From assembly GCF_000378385.1 (NCBI RefSeq), contig NZ_KB899659.1:89418-153417 (forward strand): a stretch of DNA of 64,000 bases, read 5' to 3'. Below the pieces are notes generated by a model, which saw only the letters and a list, made by a program, of their open reading frames with translations, had not been told where the DNA came from and did not search any database. The DNA comes from Paenibacillus daejeonensis DSM 15491. Its GTDB lineage: Bacteria > Bacillota > Bacilli > Paenibacillales > Paenibacillaceae. Made by a program: the position numbers and the translations under genes. Numbering within the stretch: the stretch's first letter is position 1; every line of letters starts with the position of its first letter. Of this stretch, positions 35,144-43,566 are shown piece by piece.

Positions 35144-35965
35144 ATGAATCTACGCGAAGGCCACATCTCCACAGACGGCTCTATGGATGGCGTTGTTATT
35201 GCGGGTCATTTTCAAGAGGATGACAGCTATGTGACCAAGCGGCCTGCTGGCAGAGAAGATTGGCTCATTCTGTACACGTTGGGTGGTCAGGGCTATGTGC
35301 GGACATCAGATGGAGAGCGTTTCTGCAGTTCCGGCGAGGTGGCGCTCATCAAGCCGGGTACGGCGCATCAATACGGCACAGTTGCAGGTGGGAGCTGGCA
35401 ATTCGTATGGGCGCATTTCTCAGCACGGGATCTGGAGGCTTCGCTGCTGCCGGTAGACGCGCTGACGATTCAGCAGTTGGAAAGTGGACAAGTGCGCAAA
35501 CGCGTGTATCGCGCATTTCGCCATATGATTTCTGACTTGCGAGAGCGTCCCGATTATTGGCGTGAGCTGGCCATGGGCTCGCTCCGGGATATCTTGATGC
35601 TGCTGGCACAGCGCCGCAATCGCAAGCTCGATCCCCGGATTGAGGAGACATTGCATTATTTGACGCTGCATATGCGTGAATCTGTTCGCATCGAGTTACT
35701 GGCCCGCACCGTCGGCCTCTCTGCCTCGCGGTTGTCCCACATGTTCAAAGCGTCGACCGGAGCCTCGATCATCGACACACTGAACCGGATGCGCATCAGA
35801 CAGGCTGCCTTATACCTGGAGCATACGGACCGTACCGCTTCTGAGGTTGCCTATGAAGTAGGCTTTCATAATTACAACCACTTCATTCTGCAATTCAAAA
35901 AGTGGTACGGGGAGAGTCCGTCAGCGTACAAGAAACGACTGGAAGGCATCACTGGTAATCAATAG
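35144..35965 (+). CDS. AraC family transcriptional regulator
   Basis: 273 residues: N-terminal cupin-like sensor (~1-140; GGQGYVRTSDGERF, GEVALIKPGTAHQYG) and two C-terminal helix-turn-helix motifs (~175-270; ELLARTVGLSASRLSHMFKASTGAS, ASEVAYEVGFHNYNHFILQFKKWYGESP). The start at 35144 has GAGGAGG in front. It is divergent from the PhyH gene across 160 bp, the usual arrangement for a local regulator. The ligand is unknown. Confidence 0.87.
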   Translation: MNLREGHISTDGSMDGVVIAGHFQEDDSYVTKRPAGREDWLILYTLGGQGYVRTSDGERFCSSGEVALIKPGTAHQYGTVAGGSWQFVWAHFSARDLEASLLPVDALTIQQLESGQVRKRVYRAFRHMISDLRERPDYWRELAMGSLRDILMLLAQRRNRKLDPRIEETLHYLTLHMRESVRIELLARTVGLSASRLSHMFKASTGASIIDTLNRMRIRQAALYLEHTDRTASEVAYEVGFHNYNHFILQFKKWYGESPSAYKKRLEGITGNQ

Positions 35966-35979
35966 ACATTGAAAGTCTT

Positions 35980-36417
35980 CTAATCTTCGGTTGCGTGTTG
36001 ACCCAGCTTCTTCAACAAATCGATCGTCTGCAGCTTCTCCTCGGGAGAAAGTCCTCCCATGGCATCATCTAGCGCCTGCGCATGCAGCGGAAAAGCATCA
36101 TCCATCCATAGCTTGCCCGCGTCGGTCATCTCGGCATAGATGACCCGCCGGTCTGCTGCGCTTGGCGCACGGCGCAGCAATCCTTTTTTCTCGAGTTTGT
36201 CAATGTTATACGTGATGCTTCCGCTGGTGATCAGCACTTTATCGCCGATCTGCTGCAGCGGTGAGGGGCCTTTGTGATACAGCAATTCCAGAATCATGAA
36301 TTCTGTTGAAGATAAGCCGTGACGCTTCATATCCTGGACTGCCTGATCCATCATCGCTTTATGGACCTTGGAGAGGACAACGAACAGCTTCAGGGACAGC
36401 TCTTGGGAGGAACTCAT
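35980..36417 (-). CDS. mhqR: MarR-type repressor MhqR
   Basis: 145 residues, the same length as Bacillus subtilis MhqR, which represses quinone- and electrophile-detoxifying genes. The winged helix covers residues ~40-110 (TEFMILELLYHKGPSPLQQIG, ITSGSITYNIDKLEKKGLLRR, DRRVIYAEMTDAG). It is encoded with MhqO and MhqN homologues, and an MhqR-type palindrome overlaps the promoter of mhqN, so the operon is probably autoregulated. It overlaps mhqO by 4 bp. Confidence 0.87.
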   Translation of the reverse strand: MSSSQELSLKLFVVLSKVHKAMMDQAVQDMKRHGLSSTEFMILELLYHKGPSPLQQIGDKVLITSGSITYNIDKLEKKGLLRRAPSAADRRVIYAEMTDAGKLWMDDAFPLHAQALDDAMGGLSPEEKLQTIDLLKKLGQHATED

Positions 36418-37361
36418 GATGAGCTTCCTTTATCCAACTCCCGCACCTCGATCGGCAGCAGATTCGCTTCAATCTCCGCTCTCGCCTTCTCATACCAAGC
36501 TGGCAGCATGAGCTTCTCTCCCAGCGAATCCGCCGGCTCATCATGAGCGAAGCCTGGTGGATCTGTGGCAATCTCGAACAGGATGCCTCCCGCCTCGCGG
36601 AAATAAATGGCGTTGAAATATTGCCGGTCAATGATTGGCGTCGGCTGGTAGCCGGCTAGCTGCACCTCGTAGCGCCATGATTCATGCTGCTCATAGTCGT
36701 CCGCCCGCCAGGCGATGTGATGGACGGTCCCTGCACCACCCGCGCCCCACTCCATGTCCGATTCCGGTACATCAATGAGATTGCCAAGGTCTCCAGTCGC
36801 TTGGAATCGGGTGTAGCCTTGGTCACTGCCAACCTTCCTTAATCCCATGACATCCTCTAGTACGGACATGGTTTGTGCCGACTTCGTACTGAATAGAACA
36901 GCTCCGCCAAAGCCTTTGATTGCTTTATCTGCGGGTATGCCTCCGAACGACCACTCACTCTCTGCCCCTTCGCTGCGTGCGACAATCTCCAGCCGCAGCC
37001 CCTCATTATCCGAGAATTGGAGATAGGCTTCCCCGAAGCGTTCTGCCTTCATGACCGAGATGCCCAGACGCTGTAGTCGTTCCTCCCAGAATGGTAGGGC
37101 TCCGGCTGGAACCACATAGGTCGTGATGCCGACTTGTCCTCCGCCCACCCGACCTTTGCGGGAATCAGGCCAAGGGAAGAACGTGATGATGGTACCGGGG
37201 TTGCCCGCCTGGTCACCGAAGTACAAATGATAAACCTCTGGAGCATCAAAATTAATCGTGCGCTTAACCAGTCTCAAACCCAGCACCCCGGCATAGAAAT
37301 CGACATTAGCCTGTGGATCTCTTGCAAAAGCCGTAATATGGTGAATACCTGTTGTTTGCAT
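36414..37361 (-). CDS. mhqO: Ring-cleaving dioxygenase MhqO
   Basis: A 315-residue protein with two vicinal-oxygen-chelate (glyoxalase/extradiol) halves. The start reads GIHHITAFARDPQANVDFYAGVLGLRLVK and the second half GTVHHIAWRADDYEQHESW; the metal-binding residues H (GIHH, VHHIAW) and E (LFEIATDPPGF) are present. Family members are predicted to open hydroquinone rings and are induced by quinones. AAAGGAG precedes ATG. Between mhqN and mhqR. Confidence 0.88.
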   Translation of the reverse strand: MQTTGIHHITAFARDPQANVDFYAGVLGLRLVKRTINFDAPEVYHLYFGDQAGNPGTIITFFPWPDSRKGRVGGGQVGITTYVVPAGALPFWEERLQRLGISVMKAERFGEAYLQFSDNEGLRLEIVARSEGAESEWSFGGIPADKAIKGFGGAVLFSTKSAQTMSVLEDVMGLRKVGSDQGYTRFQATGDLGNLIDVPESDMEWGAGGAGTVHHIAWRADDYEQHESWRYEVQLAGYQPTPIIDRQYFNAIYFREAGGILFEIATDPPGFAHDEPADSLGEKLMLPAWYEKARAEIEANLLPIEVRELDKGSSS

Positions 37362-37392
37362 GATTCATTCTCCTTTGTTAACCAGTGTTAGA

Positions 37393-38016
37393 TTAGAAGC
37401 TGTTCGTTGTGACGAATTCGCCGACAGGCTTCCGATAGCCCCGGGGACGTCCGCTGGTGGTATCTTCTTTGCCAATGGCGATGAGCAAGGCGGGGACCAG
37501 ATGATCAGGTACGTTTAGCGCTTGTCTCATCTGCTCGGGATTGAAGCCTATAATCGGACAAGTGTCCCAGCCTTTGTCCTTGGCAATCAGCATGAACGAC
37601 ATGGCTGACAGACTGGCATTGCGAATCGCTTCTTCTCGCATGAAGGTCTCTCCACGCTGGAGGTAGAAATCGGTGACGGACTGGATAGTCAAATCATATT
37701 CTTGCTTACTGAGGATACCAAGATGCATCAATCCTTCGTTAATCTGTCCTGCTTCCTGATAAGCCAGGGTGTCACCCAGTACCAAGATCGCTGCGGATGC
37801 AGTCTTTACTTTATGCTGTTTTCCGGTTGCTTCATACACTTTGTCCTTCACCGATGGGTCCGTGACCACCACGTACCGGGCATGCTGAAGATTGAACGCA
37901 GACGGCGTATATTTCACGAGCTGGAATATGTCGTCTAGCACTTCTTGCGGTATCGACAAATCGGGAATAAATTTAGCAGCAGAACGTCTTGTTTTTACAA
38001 GTTCAGTGAATTCCAT
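37393..38016 (-). CDS. mhqN: Nitroreductase family protein MhqN
   Basis: A 207-residue FMN-dependent NAD(P)H reductase. The N-terminal TRRSAAKFIPDLSIP and YTPSAFNLQHARYVVV are FMN-binding hallmarks, and DTCPIIGFNPEQMRQAL the C-terminal one. It reduces quinones or nitro compounds in the MhqR regulon. First gene of mhqN-mhqO-mhqR; the promoter and operator are directly upstream. Confidence 0.88.
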   Translation of the reverse strand: MEFTELVKTRRSAAKFIPDLSIPQEVLDDIFQLVKYTPSAFNLQHARYVVVTDPSVKDKVYEATGKQHKVKTASAAILVLGDTLAYQEAGQINEGLMHLGILSKQEYDLTIQSVTDFYLQRGETFMREEAIRNASLSAMSFMLIAKDKGWDTCPIIGFNPEQMRQALNVPDHLVPALLIAIGKEDTTSGRPRGYRKPVGEFVTTNSF

Positions 38017-38044
38017 TGGATGCGCCCCCTGGCGGTGAATTATT

Positions 38045-38085
38045 TATCTTGAATTTAAGATATATGATTTCAAGATACTTGTCAA
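38045..38085 (-). promoter_or_regulatory. mhqN promoter with MhqR-type operator
   Basis: Minus strand TTGACA (38080-38085), 17 bp spacer, TATCTT (38057-38062). The -10 is part of a near-perfect palindrome TATCTTGAATTTAAGATA (38045-38062), close to the known MhqR site TATCTCGAATTCGAGATA. A further half-site (TTCAAGATA, 38069-38077) lies in the spacer. Binding would block RNA polymerase. Confidence 0.8.
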
Positions 38086-38110
38086 TAGATTCTTTTCTCC
38101 CCTACTTCAT

Positions 38111-38149
38111 AAAAAAACAGCCTCCACGCTATTAGATGCGCAGAGGCTG
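38111..38149 (-). terminator. Terminator of the QorB-like gene
   Basis: Minus strand CAGCCTCTGCGC ... GCGTGGAGGCTG followed by TTTTTTT. It lies about 220 bp past the stop; the repeat element 38202-38307 lies between. Confidence 0.8.
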
Positions 38150-38201
38150 ATCGTAGACTGTTGATTTAAGGCCGGAGAGGCACGGAATCGAATCTGGTCA
38201 A

Positions 38202-38307
38202 CGCTTTCTGAAAGAAAGCGACTTCGGAAGCATACGCTGCGAAGCGTTCGCCTTTGTCCCCGGATTTCACCCCTAAAAGGGGTAAAACCAAAGAAATCTG
38301 GGGACAA
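38202..38307 (+). repeat. Large inverted-repeat element with 14-mer (family D)
   Basis: It starts with a hairpin (CGCTTTC-tgaaa-GAAAGCG), then ACTTCGGAAGCATA (shared with 3987-4000), CGCTGCGAAGCG, and then a 15 bp inverted repeat (TTGTCCCCGGATTTC, 38254-38268, against GAAATCTGGGGACAA, 38293-38307) enclosing a second hairpin ACCCC-taaaa-GGGGT. It is transcribed as the 3' untranslated part of the QorB-like gene. Confidence 0.65.
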
Positions 38308-38367
38308 CAGCGATCGGAAGATCGATCCGTGACTGTAGGCTTTTCTTATCAACAGCCTGATAAAATT

Positions 38368-39225
38368 CTAGGCTTCAATTAGCTGACGCAATGCGGTTTG
38401 AATCGGTGTGACGGGACGCCCCAGCACGTGTTCAAAATCACTGCTGTCTACAGCTAGCGAGCCCTCGCGGATACTTTGCTGGATGCCTACGACGATGGGC
38501 AGAACAAAGTCAGGGAGACCGGCCTGCTTCATAATATCGGCATACGCTTCATCATTGACTTGCTGAACCGAAACATCCTTGCCAAGCACCTTGCCCACCT
38601 CTGCGGCCAGCTCTTCTTGCGTCAACAGCGGACCCGATAGCTCATACGTTTTATTGTCATGCCCTTCACCAGTCAATACAGCTGCAGCCGCATCAGCATA
38701 ATCCTGACGCAATGCCCAGCCGACCTTGCCAGATCCCGCGGACGTAACCCACGGCGCCCCGGCTTGGACCGCTTGAATGGAGCCCAGCTCATTCTCCAGA
38801 TACCAGTTATTGCGCAGGAAGGCATACGGAATGCCACTCTCGCGGATCGCACGCTCTGTCGCCTGATGTGGCGGCGCCATGAGATTCGTGCTGACATCTG
38901 CCTGAGCCAGACTCGTATACGCAATGAAGCCCACCTTGGCCCGTACAGCAGCATCAACCGCATTGCCATGCTGACGAATCCGGGTCTCGTTGTCTCCATC
39001 CGCGGAGATGATCAAGAGCCGGTCAATTCCAGCAAAAGCAGCGTCAAGTGTAGCGGGTTGGTCAAAATCGCCTTGACGTACCTCTACCCCCTTCGTCCGA
39101 AGCGCTTCCGCTTTCTCCGGATTACGGACACTAACTGCAATATCACTAGCAGAGACCTTGGCAAGCAGCGAATCGACGACTTTTGCACCTAAATGTCCTG
39201 TTGCACCAGTAACTAAAATTTTCAT
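38368..39225 (-). CDS. NmrA/QorB-like NAD(P)H quinone oxidoreductase
   Basis: A 285-residue atypical short-chain dehydrogenase, the length of E. coli QorB. The Rossmann motif is VTGATGHLGAKVV; other family phrases are AYTSLAQADVSTN, IPYAFLRNNWYLEN and the DYADAAAAVLTG stretch. It probably reduces quinones or azo compounds. GGAGGA precedes ATG. An operator with the same 8-7-8 design as that of the neighbouring Rrf2 gene lies at 39261-39283, so it is likely that regulator's target. Confidence 0.82.
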   Translation of the reverse strand: MKILVTGATGHLGAKVVDSLLAKVSASDIAVSVRNPEKAEALRTKGVEVRQGDFDQPATLDAAFAGIDRLLIISADGDNETRIRQHGNAVDAAVRAKVGFIAYTSLAQADVSTNLMAPPHQATERAIRESGIPYAFLRNNWYLENELGSIQAVQAGAPWVTSAGSGKVGWALRQDYADAAAAVLTGEGHDNKTYELSGPLLTQEELAAEVGKVLGKDVSVQQVNDEAYADIMKQAGLPDFVLPIVVGIQQSIREGSLAVDSSDFEHVLGRPVTPIQTALRQLIEA

Positions 39226-39260
39226 TGTATACTTCCTCCTCTTTGGTTGTTACTACATAT

Positions 39261-39283
39261 GTTATAACCGACATAGTTACAAC
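39261..39283. promoter_or_regulatory. Rrf2-type operator at the QorB-like gene
   Basis: GTTATAAC, 7 bp, GTTACAAC. It overlaps a possible promoter on the minus strand (TTGTAA, 17 bp, TATGTA). The design is identical to 39764-39786. Confidence 0.65.
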
Positions 39284-39332
39284 AAATCTATAGATAAAAG
39301 CTCTTCTCTTCGCCAAGATTCAAAAAGAGCTT

Positions 39333-39749
39333 CTATTCAAATTGATGTATCACTTTCGCCAGGGTTGTTCGCTCCAGCCGCCGCTCCATTTCGGATTGCG
39401 CGGCCTGAAGTTCCTCCTGCAGCACACGCTCAATGTTGCGTCCTACCGGACAATGAATATTGGTATCGGTGTGCACGCGGAACAATTGGTCCTCATCTGC
39501 TGCATGAACTGCGCGGTACACATCCAGCAGCGTGATTGATTCCGGATCTCTTCGCAGCGAAGCACCGCCAATACCTGGCCGAACCTCAACCAGACCCGCT
39601 TTCTTTAGCATACCCATGATCCGGCGAATGACGACAGGATTCGTATTCACGCTCGCCGCGATATAATCGCCCGTGCTATCATTAGGGTTCATCGAGATCA
39701 GCGACAGCGTATGGATGGCCATAGAGAATCGAGTACTAATTTGTTTCAC
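39333..39749 (-). CDS. Rrf2 family regulator (YwnA-like)
   Basis: 138 residues, winged helix of the Rrf2 group (~10-70: YIAASVNTNPVVIRRIMGMLKKAGLVEVRPG). It lacks the three-cysteine iron-sulfur motif of IscR/NsrR and has one cysteine in HCPVGRN, as in YwnA/HypR types that sense electrophiles through a thiol. The start codon is GTG 39749. The operator over its own -10 box indicates autoregulation, and the same operator precedes the QorB-like gene. Confidence 0.82.
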   Translation of the reverse strand: MKQISTRFSMAIHTLSLISMNPNDSTGDYIAASVNTNPVVIRRIMGMLKKAGLVEVRPGIGGASLRRDPESITLLDVYRAVHAADEDQLFRVHTDTNIHCPVGRNIERVLQEELQAAQSEMERRLERTTLAKVIHQFE

Positions 39750-39763
39750 AAGTCATCACCACC

Positions 39764-39801
39764 GTTGTAACCATTATAGTTACTACGCAAATAAAAGTCA
39801 A
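39764..39801 (-). promoter_or_regulatory. Rrf2 gene promoter with operator
   Basis: Minus strand TTGACT (39796-39801), 17 bp, TATAAT (39773-39778). The operator GTTGTAAC, 7 bp, GTTACTAC (39764-39786) covers the -10 box. Confidence 0.75.
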
Positions 39802-39852
39802 CATTTGAATTTCTCCCTCTTCTATGCTGTGCTATGCTAAGAGGAACCATGT

Positions 39853-40830
39853 ATGAGCGAGGAGTTAACTTGGATGAAGCTGGACCGTTTATTGGCCATT
39901 GTCGTGCTCTTAATGAACAAACGGATGGTGCAGGCCAAGGAACTGGCCGACCTCTTCGAGGTCTCTGTTCGTACAATCTATCGTGATGTAGAAGCCATTG
40001 ATCAAGCTGGCATTCCCATCGTCACCTATCAAGGTGCAGGAGGCGGCATCGGTATCGAAGAAGGCTACCGGCTGGATCGCAATCTCATGACCAATGATGA
40101 ATATGCTGCCATTGCAACGGCCCTTCGGAGTGTCGCCACCACCTACGACGGGCACCGCAATCATATGCTCCTGGAGAAAATCAGCAGTATCATAGCTCCC
40201 GCCCGGATGGAGGAATTCCGGAACAAGAGCCATCATGTGTTAGTGGATTATTCACCTTGGGGGATGTCCGAACCGTTGGAGGCACGGCTGGAGGAGTTTC
40301 GTATAGCGATTGAAAAGCAGCGCGTGGTTTCATTTGCATACAGCAGCTCCCAAGGCGAAGTGACTTCCCGGTGCGTGGAACCCCATACCCTGCTCATGAA
40401 GGGAAGACAATGGTATGTGTACGCGTACTGCAAGACAAGAGAGGAGTTTCGCTTGTTCAAGCTGATGCGTATGAAGGAACTAACCATACAGAAAGCCACC
40501 TTCACCCGCCGTCCGCTCACCATCGGCGCACAGCCCTGGGATCAGGAGTGGAGCCGGGCGGATCATGTCATTTCACTGACCTTACGATTCCATACGAGGA
40601 TCAGGCATTTGGTCGAGGAGCAGTTCGGAGCCGAAGTGTTGGTAGAAAATGTCCCGGGCAAGCTGGATGTGGCCGTCGCCTATCCCGAGGATCGCTGGCT
40701 CTATGGCTTCCTTCTCAGCTTCGGAGATAACGTCGAAGTGCTGCATCCTCCCCATCTGCGCGAGTTGATCCGCAGCCAGGCCGCTGCGATCACGCGAATA
40801 TATGAATCATCGAATGGAAACATGACATGA
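39853..40830 (+). CDS. YafY-type HTH and WYL domain regulator
   Basis: 325 residues: N-terminal DeoR-like helix-turn-helix (~8-65; VQAKELADLFEVSVRTIYRDVEAIDQAGIPI) and a WYL domain (~145-220; VSFAYSSSQGEVTSRCVEPHTLLMKGRQWYVYAYC) plus the WCX extension. WYL domains bind small ligands or nucleic acid. ATG 39853 has AGAGGA seven bases upstream; ATG 39874 with GAGGAG nine bases upstream is equally possible. It precedes the zinc ribbon protein by 57 bp and probably controls it. Confidence 0.85.
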   Translation: MSEELTWMKLDRLLAIVVLLMNKRMVQAKELADLFEVSVRTIYRDVEAIDQAGIPIVTYQGAGGGIGIEEGYRLDRNLMTNDEYAAIATALRSVATTYDGHRNHMLLEKISSIIAPARMEEFRNKSHHVLVDYSPWGMSEPLEARLEEFRIAIEKQRVVSFAYSSSQGEVTSRCVEPHTLLMKGRQWYVYAYCKTREEFRLFKLMRMKELTIQKATFTRRPLTIGAQPWDQEWSRADHVISLTLRFHTRIRHLVEEQFGAEVLVENVPGKLDVAVAYPEDRWLYGFLLSFGDNVEVLHPPHLRELIRSQAAAITRIYESSNGNMT

Positions 40831-40887
40831 GGTTGTCTAGTTCCCTGTTCTATACTGGGTCTATCCCAGATCAAGGAGTGATTCATA

Positions 40888-41661
40888 ATGGAACAAACGC
40901 TATGGTGTCAGAGCTGCTCGATGCCACTCAACGACGAAGCCGTATGGGGAACAGAAGCTGATGGCACTAAGACAAGCGAGTATTGCGTGTATTGCTATCG
41001 GGATGGCGCCTTTATCCAGCCGGACATCACGATGGAGCAAATGCTGGAGAGCTGTGTCCCGCATCTGGTGAAGGATGGTCTGGAAGAGCAGCGTGCCCGG
41101 GAGATATTGCAAGGGGCGCTGCCCCATTTGCGGAGATGGTCATCCGGTTCGTCGGCCCCATTCTCGCCGGTGGTGCCTGAGCTCGTACAGTTGGGTCCAA
41201 TGACGCTTGCAGGGCTGGCGGTGCGAACGAGCAATCAGGCCGAGCAGACCGCACAAGCCGCAATCCCGCAGCTATGGGCAAGCTATGAACAATCGGTACA
41301 GAAGCATATTACATCGCTGGAATCGGGGGTTGTCTATGGATGCTACACCGACTATGAGGACGGCATTGCTGGTGCATACACGGTGCTTGCTGGCCAACAA
41401 GTAGATGCCAATGCTCCAGTTCCTGCGGAGTGGTCCATTGTACAGCTTCCTGAATCCACTTACGCTGTGTTCACCTCAGCCCGAGGGCCGATAACGCGTG
41501 TGGTCATTGAGACCTGGCAGGCCATCTGGCGCTGGCAAACCGAAACGTCCTTCGTCCGCACGTATACCGGAGATTTTGAGCGTTATGATGACCGCTGCGT
41601 GAATGCCGAGGATGCGCAGGTCGATATCTATATTGCCATTGCCCCTGTTCCTTCGACTTAA
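40888..41661 (+). CDS. Zinc ribbon protein with GyrI-like effector-binding domain
   Basis: 257 residues. Residues 1-~80 form a putative zinc ribbon (WCQSCSMPLNDE ... YCVYCYRDGAFIQPD) with four cysteines. Residues ~105-257 are an AraC-effector-binding/GyrI-like small-molecule binding domain (LAGLAVRTS, YTVLAGQQVD, YAVFTSARGPITRVVIETW). Such proteins bind hydrophobic ligands. AAGGAGTGA is eight bases before ATG. Directly downstream of a WYL regulator. Confidence 0.82.
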   Translation: MEQTLWCQSCSMPLNDEAVWGTEADGTKTSEYCVYCYRDGAFIQPDITMEQMLESCVPHLVKDGLEEQRAREILQGALPHLRRWSSGSSAPFSPVVPELVQLGPMTLAGLAVRTSNQAEQTAQAAIPQLWASYEQSVQKHITSLESGVVYGCYTDYEDGIAGAYTVLAGQQVDANAPVPAEWSIVQLPESTYAVFTSARGPITRVVIETWQAIWRWQTETSFVRTYTGDFERYDDRCVNAEDAQVDIYIAIAPVPST

Positions 41662-41671
41662 ATAATGAAAC

Positions 41672-41703
41672 GAAAAAGGAGACCGATTTGGCCTCCTTCT
41701 TCG
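41672..41703. terminator. Stem-loop between convergent genes
   Basis: AAAGGAG pairs with CTCCTTC across a short loop; T-rich sequence on the minus side and CTTCGTTCGTT on the plus side. Probably terminates both genes. Confidence 0.6.
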
Positions 41704-41717
41704 TTCGTTGTAACACA

Positions 41718-42140
41718 TTATGAGCCCTGCTCTAAAAAAACAGCTATGCGTGAACGGATGGCGTCCCGAACCAACCGAAATTGGGCCATAATCTCTTCCT
41801 CGCTTCCTATTGCCTTAGCCGGATCATCGAACCCCCAATGCCATCGAACGGCTGCCTTATTAGGTACGTGCGGACAGTGCTCGTCGGCATGGCCGCAGAG
41901 CGTGATAATGTAATCAGCCCGGCTCAGCAGCGCTTCATCGATGACATCGGAGGTGTGCGCATCAATATTTACACCTGCCTCCTCCATCACCAGCGCTGCC
42001 CTCGGATTGAGACCATGAGCCTCCAACCCCGCACTTCGCACTTCATACTTGTCGCCGCCCATGGCGCGCATGAAACCGTCTGCCATCTGACTACGGCAAG
42101 AATTGCCTGTACACAAAAAATAGATCAATGGTTTTCCCAT
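41718..42140 (-). CDS. arsC: Arsenate reductase, thioredoxin-coupled
   Basis: A 140-residue low-molecular-weight phosphatase-fold arsenate reductase. The P-loop is [10 protein letters not shown], with the second redox pair in [11 protein letters not shown], and the general-acid region WGFDDPAKA. It reduces arsenate to arsenite for export. Last gene of an arsR-arsB-arsC group; the arsB in front is frameshifted. Confidence 0.93.
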   Translation of the reverse strand: MGKPLIYFLCTGNSCRSQMADGFMRAMGGDKYEVRSAGLEAHGLNPRAALVMEEAGVNIDAHTSDVIDEALLSRADYIITLCGHADEHCPHVPNKAAVRWHWGFDDPAKAIGSEEEIMAQFRLVRDAIRSRIAVFLEQGS

Positions 42141-42159
42141 ACCATTCCCGCCTTCCTTA

Positions 42160-43451
42160 TTAATGAATAATCCACAGCCATAAGGCCAATCCGCCCAATG
42201 TGATGAGCAAGGTTGGTACCGTCAGAATGACCCCGACCCGGAAGTAATAACCCCACGTAATCTTGACCCCTTTGCGGGATAAGACATGCAGCCATAATAA
42301 CGTCGCCAGAGAGCCGATCGGCGTAATCTTGGGCCCCAGATCAGACCCGACGACATTGGCGTAGATGAGTGCTTCCCGAATGATGCCATCCGTACCCGTA
42401 CTCTGGATCGCCAGCGCGTTGATCATGACAGTTGGGAGGTTGTTCATAAAAGACACAACAGGGTCGCGATCAGACCCATCCCCATCGTGGCCACCAGCAG
42501 TCCATGGTCCGCGACTCGATCAATGAGCAGAGCCAGTTGGTCCGTCAGTCCGACATTTCTTAGCCCGTAGACAACCACATACATGCCAATGGAAAACACA
42601 ACGATCGACCATGGTGCTTCCTTGATGACGCGTTTCGTCTCCACCGCCCGACTGCGGCGTGAGGCCAATACGAATAGAACTGCTACAATCATAGCCACAA
42701 TTGAAACTGGCATATGTATGAATTCACTAACGAGGTATGCGACCATAAGCAGGGCCAATATGACCCAAGATAAACGGAACAGCCGAGGATCCTTGATGGC
42801 CTCACGAGGGGCTTGCAGTTGGCTGACATCGTAGTTTCTCGGGATCTGCTTGCGGAAGAACACAACCAACACAATAATACTGGCTGCCACGGAGAACAGG
42901 TTCGGTACAATCATGCGGCCAGCATACTCGAGAAAACCGATGCCGAAGTAATCGGCCGAGACAATGTTGACCAGGTTGCTGACGATAAGCGGCAGTGATC
43001 CGGTATCTGCAATGAACCCGCTGGCCATAATGTAGGGCAGAATCATCCGATCGTCCAGCTTCAACGCCCGGACCATAGACAGCACAATCGGCGTCAGGAT
43101 AAGCGCAGCACCGTCATTGGCGAAGAAAGCCGAGACCAGCGCCCCTAGCAGGATGACATAGATAAACATACGCAAGCCATGACCACCAGCCAGACGTGCC
43201 ATATGTAAAGCTGCCCACTCAAAAAAGCCGATCTCATCGAGGATCAGCGAGATCAGAATAATGGCGATAAAGGCCACCGTAGCATTCCAGACGATCAGCG
43301 TCACATCCTGAACATCCTGCAGATTAACGACGCCGAGTAAGAGTGCAAGCAAGGCACCTCCCGCTGCAGGCCAGCCAATGTTTAGCCCCTTGGGCTGCCA
43401 GATAACGACGACTAGCGTCGCAATGAATATAATGGATGCAATGATGACCAT
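42160..43451 (-). pseudogene. arsB: arsB arsenite efflux pump, frameshifted
   Basis: The ArsB/NhaD-like pump is split: 43451-42444 encodes the first 335 residues (about ten helices, [22 protein letters not shown]) and ends at TGA in ...[10 protein letters not shown]; 42456-42160 continues the protein in the -1 frame ([17 protein letters not shown]...). One missing G after ACCCTGTTG would restore [12 protein letters not shown], so a single-base deletion is the simplest cause. The break leaves TTATGAAC, where stop TGA overlaps an ATG, so the C-terminal piece might still be translated by coupling. A sequencing error cannot be excluded. Confidence 0.85.
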
Positions 43452-43501
43452 AAGTCCCTCCAGCTATAAATCTAGCAATCTACTTCATTCATTATACTCA
43501 T

Positions 43502-43525
43502 ATAATCATATAAGTAAATGATTAT
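43502..43525. promoter_or_regulatory. Candidate ArsR operator before arsB
   Basis: ATAATCAT, 8 bp, ATGATTAT, a perfect 8 bp inverted repeat. A minus-strand TATAAT follows at about 43491-43496. It suggests arsB has its own controlled promoter. Confidence 0.5.
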
Positions 43526-43566
43526 TTATTGGTCGCGGAATAGCCTTATTTTTCTGTAACGCCTGC

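Noticed and set aside
38107-38352. 81-codon minus-strand ORF
   Set aside because: Spans a terminator and the family D element; not protein-like.
42440-42460. Programmed -1 frameshift in arsB
   Set aside because: No slippery heptamer in the zero frame at the junction; a single-base deletion explains the sequence more simply.
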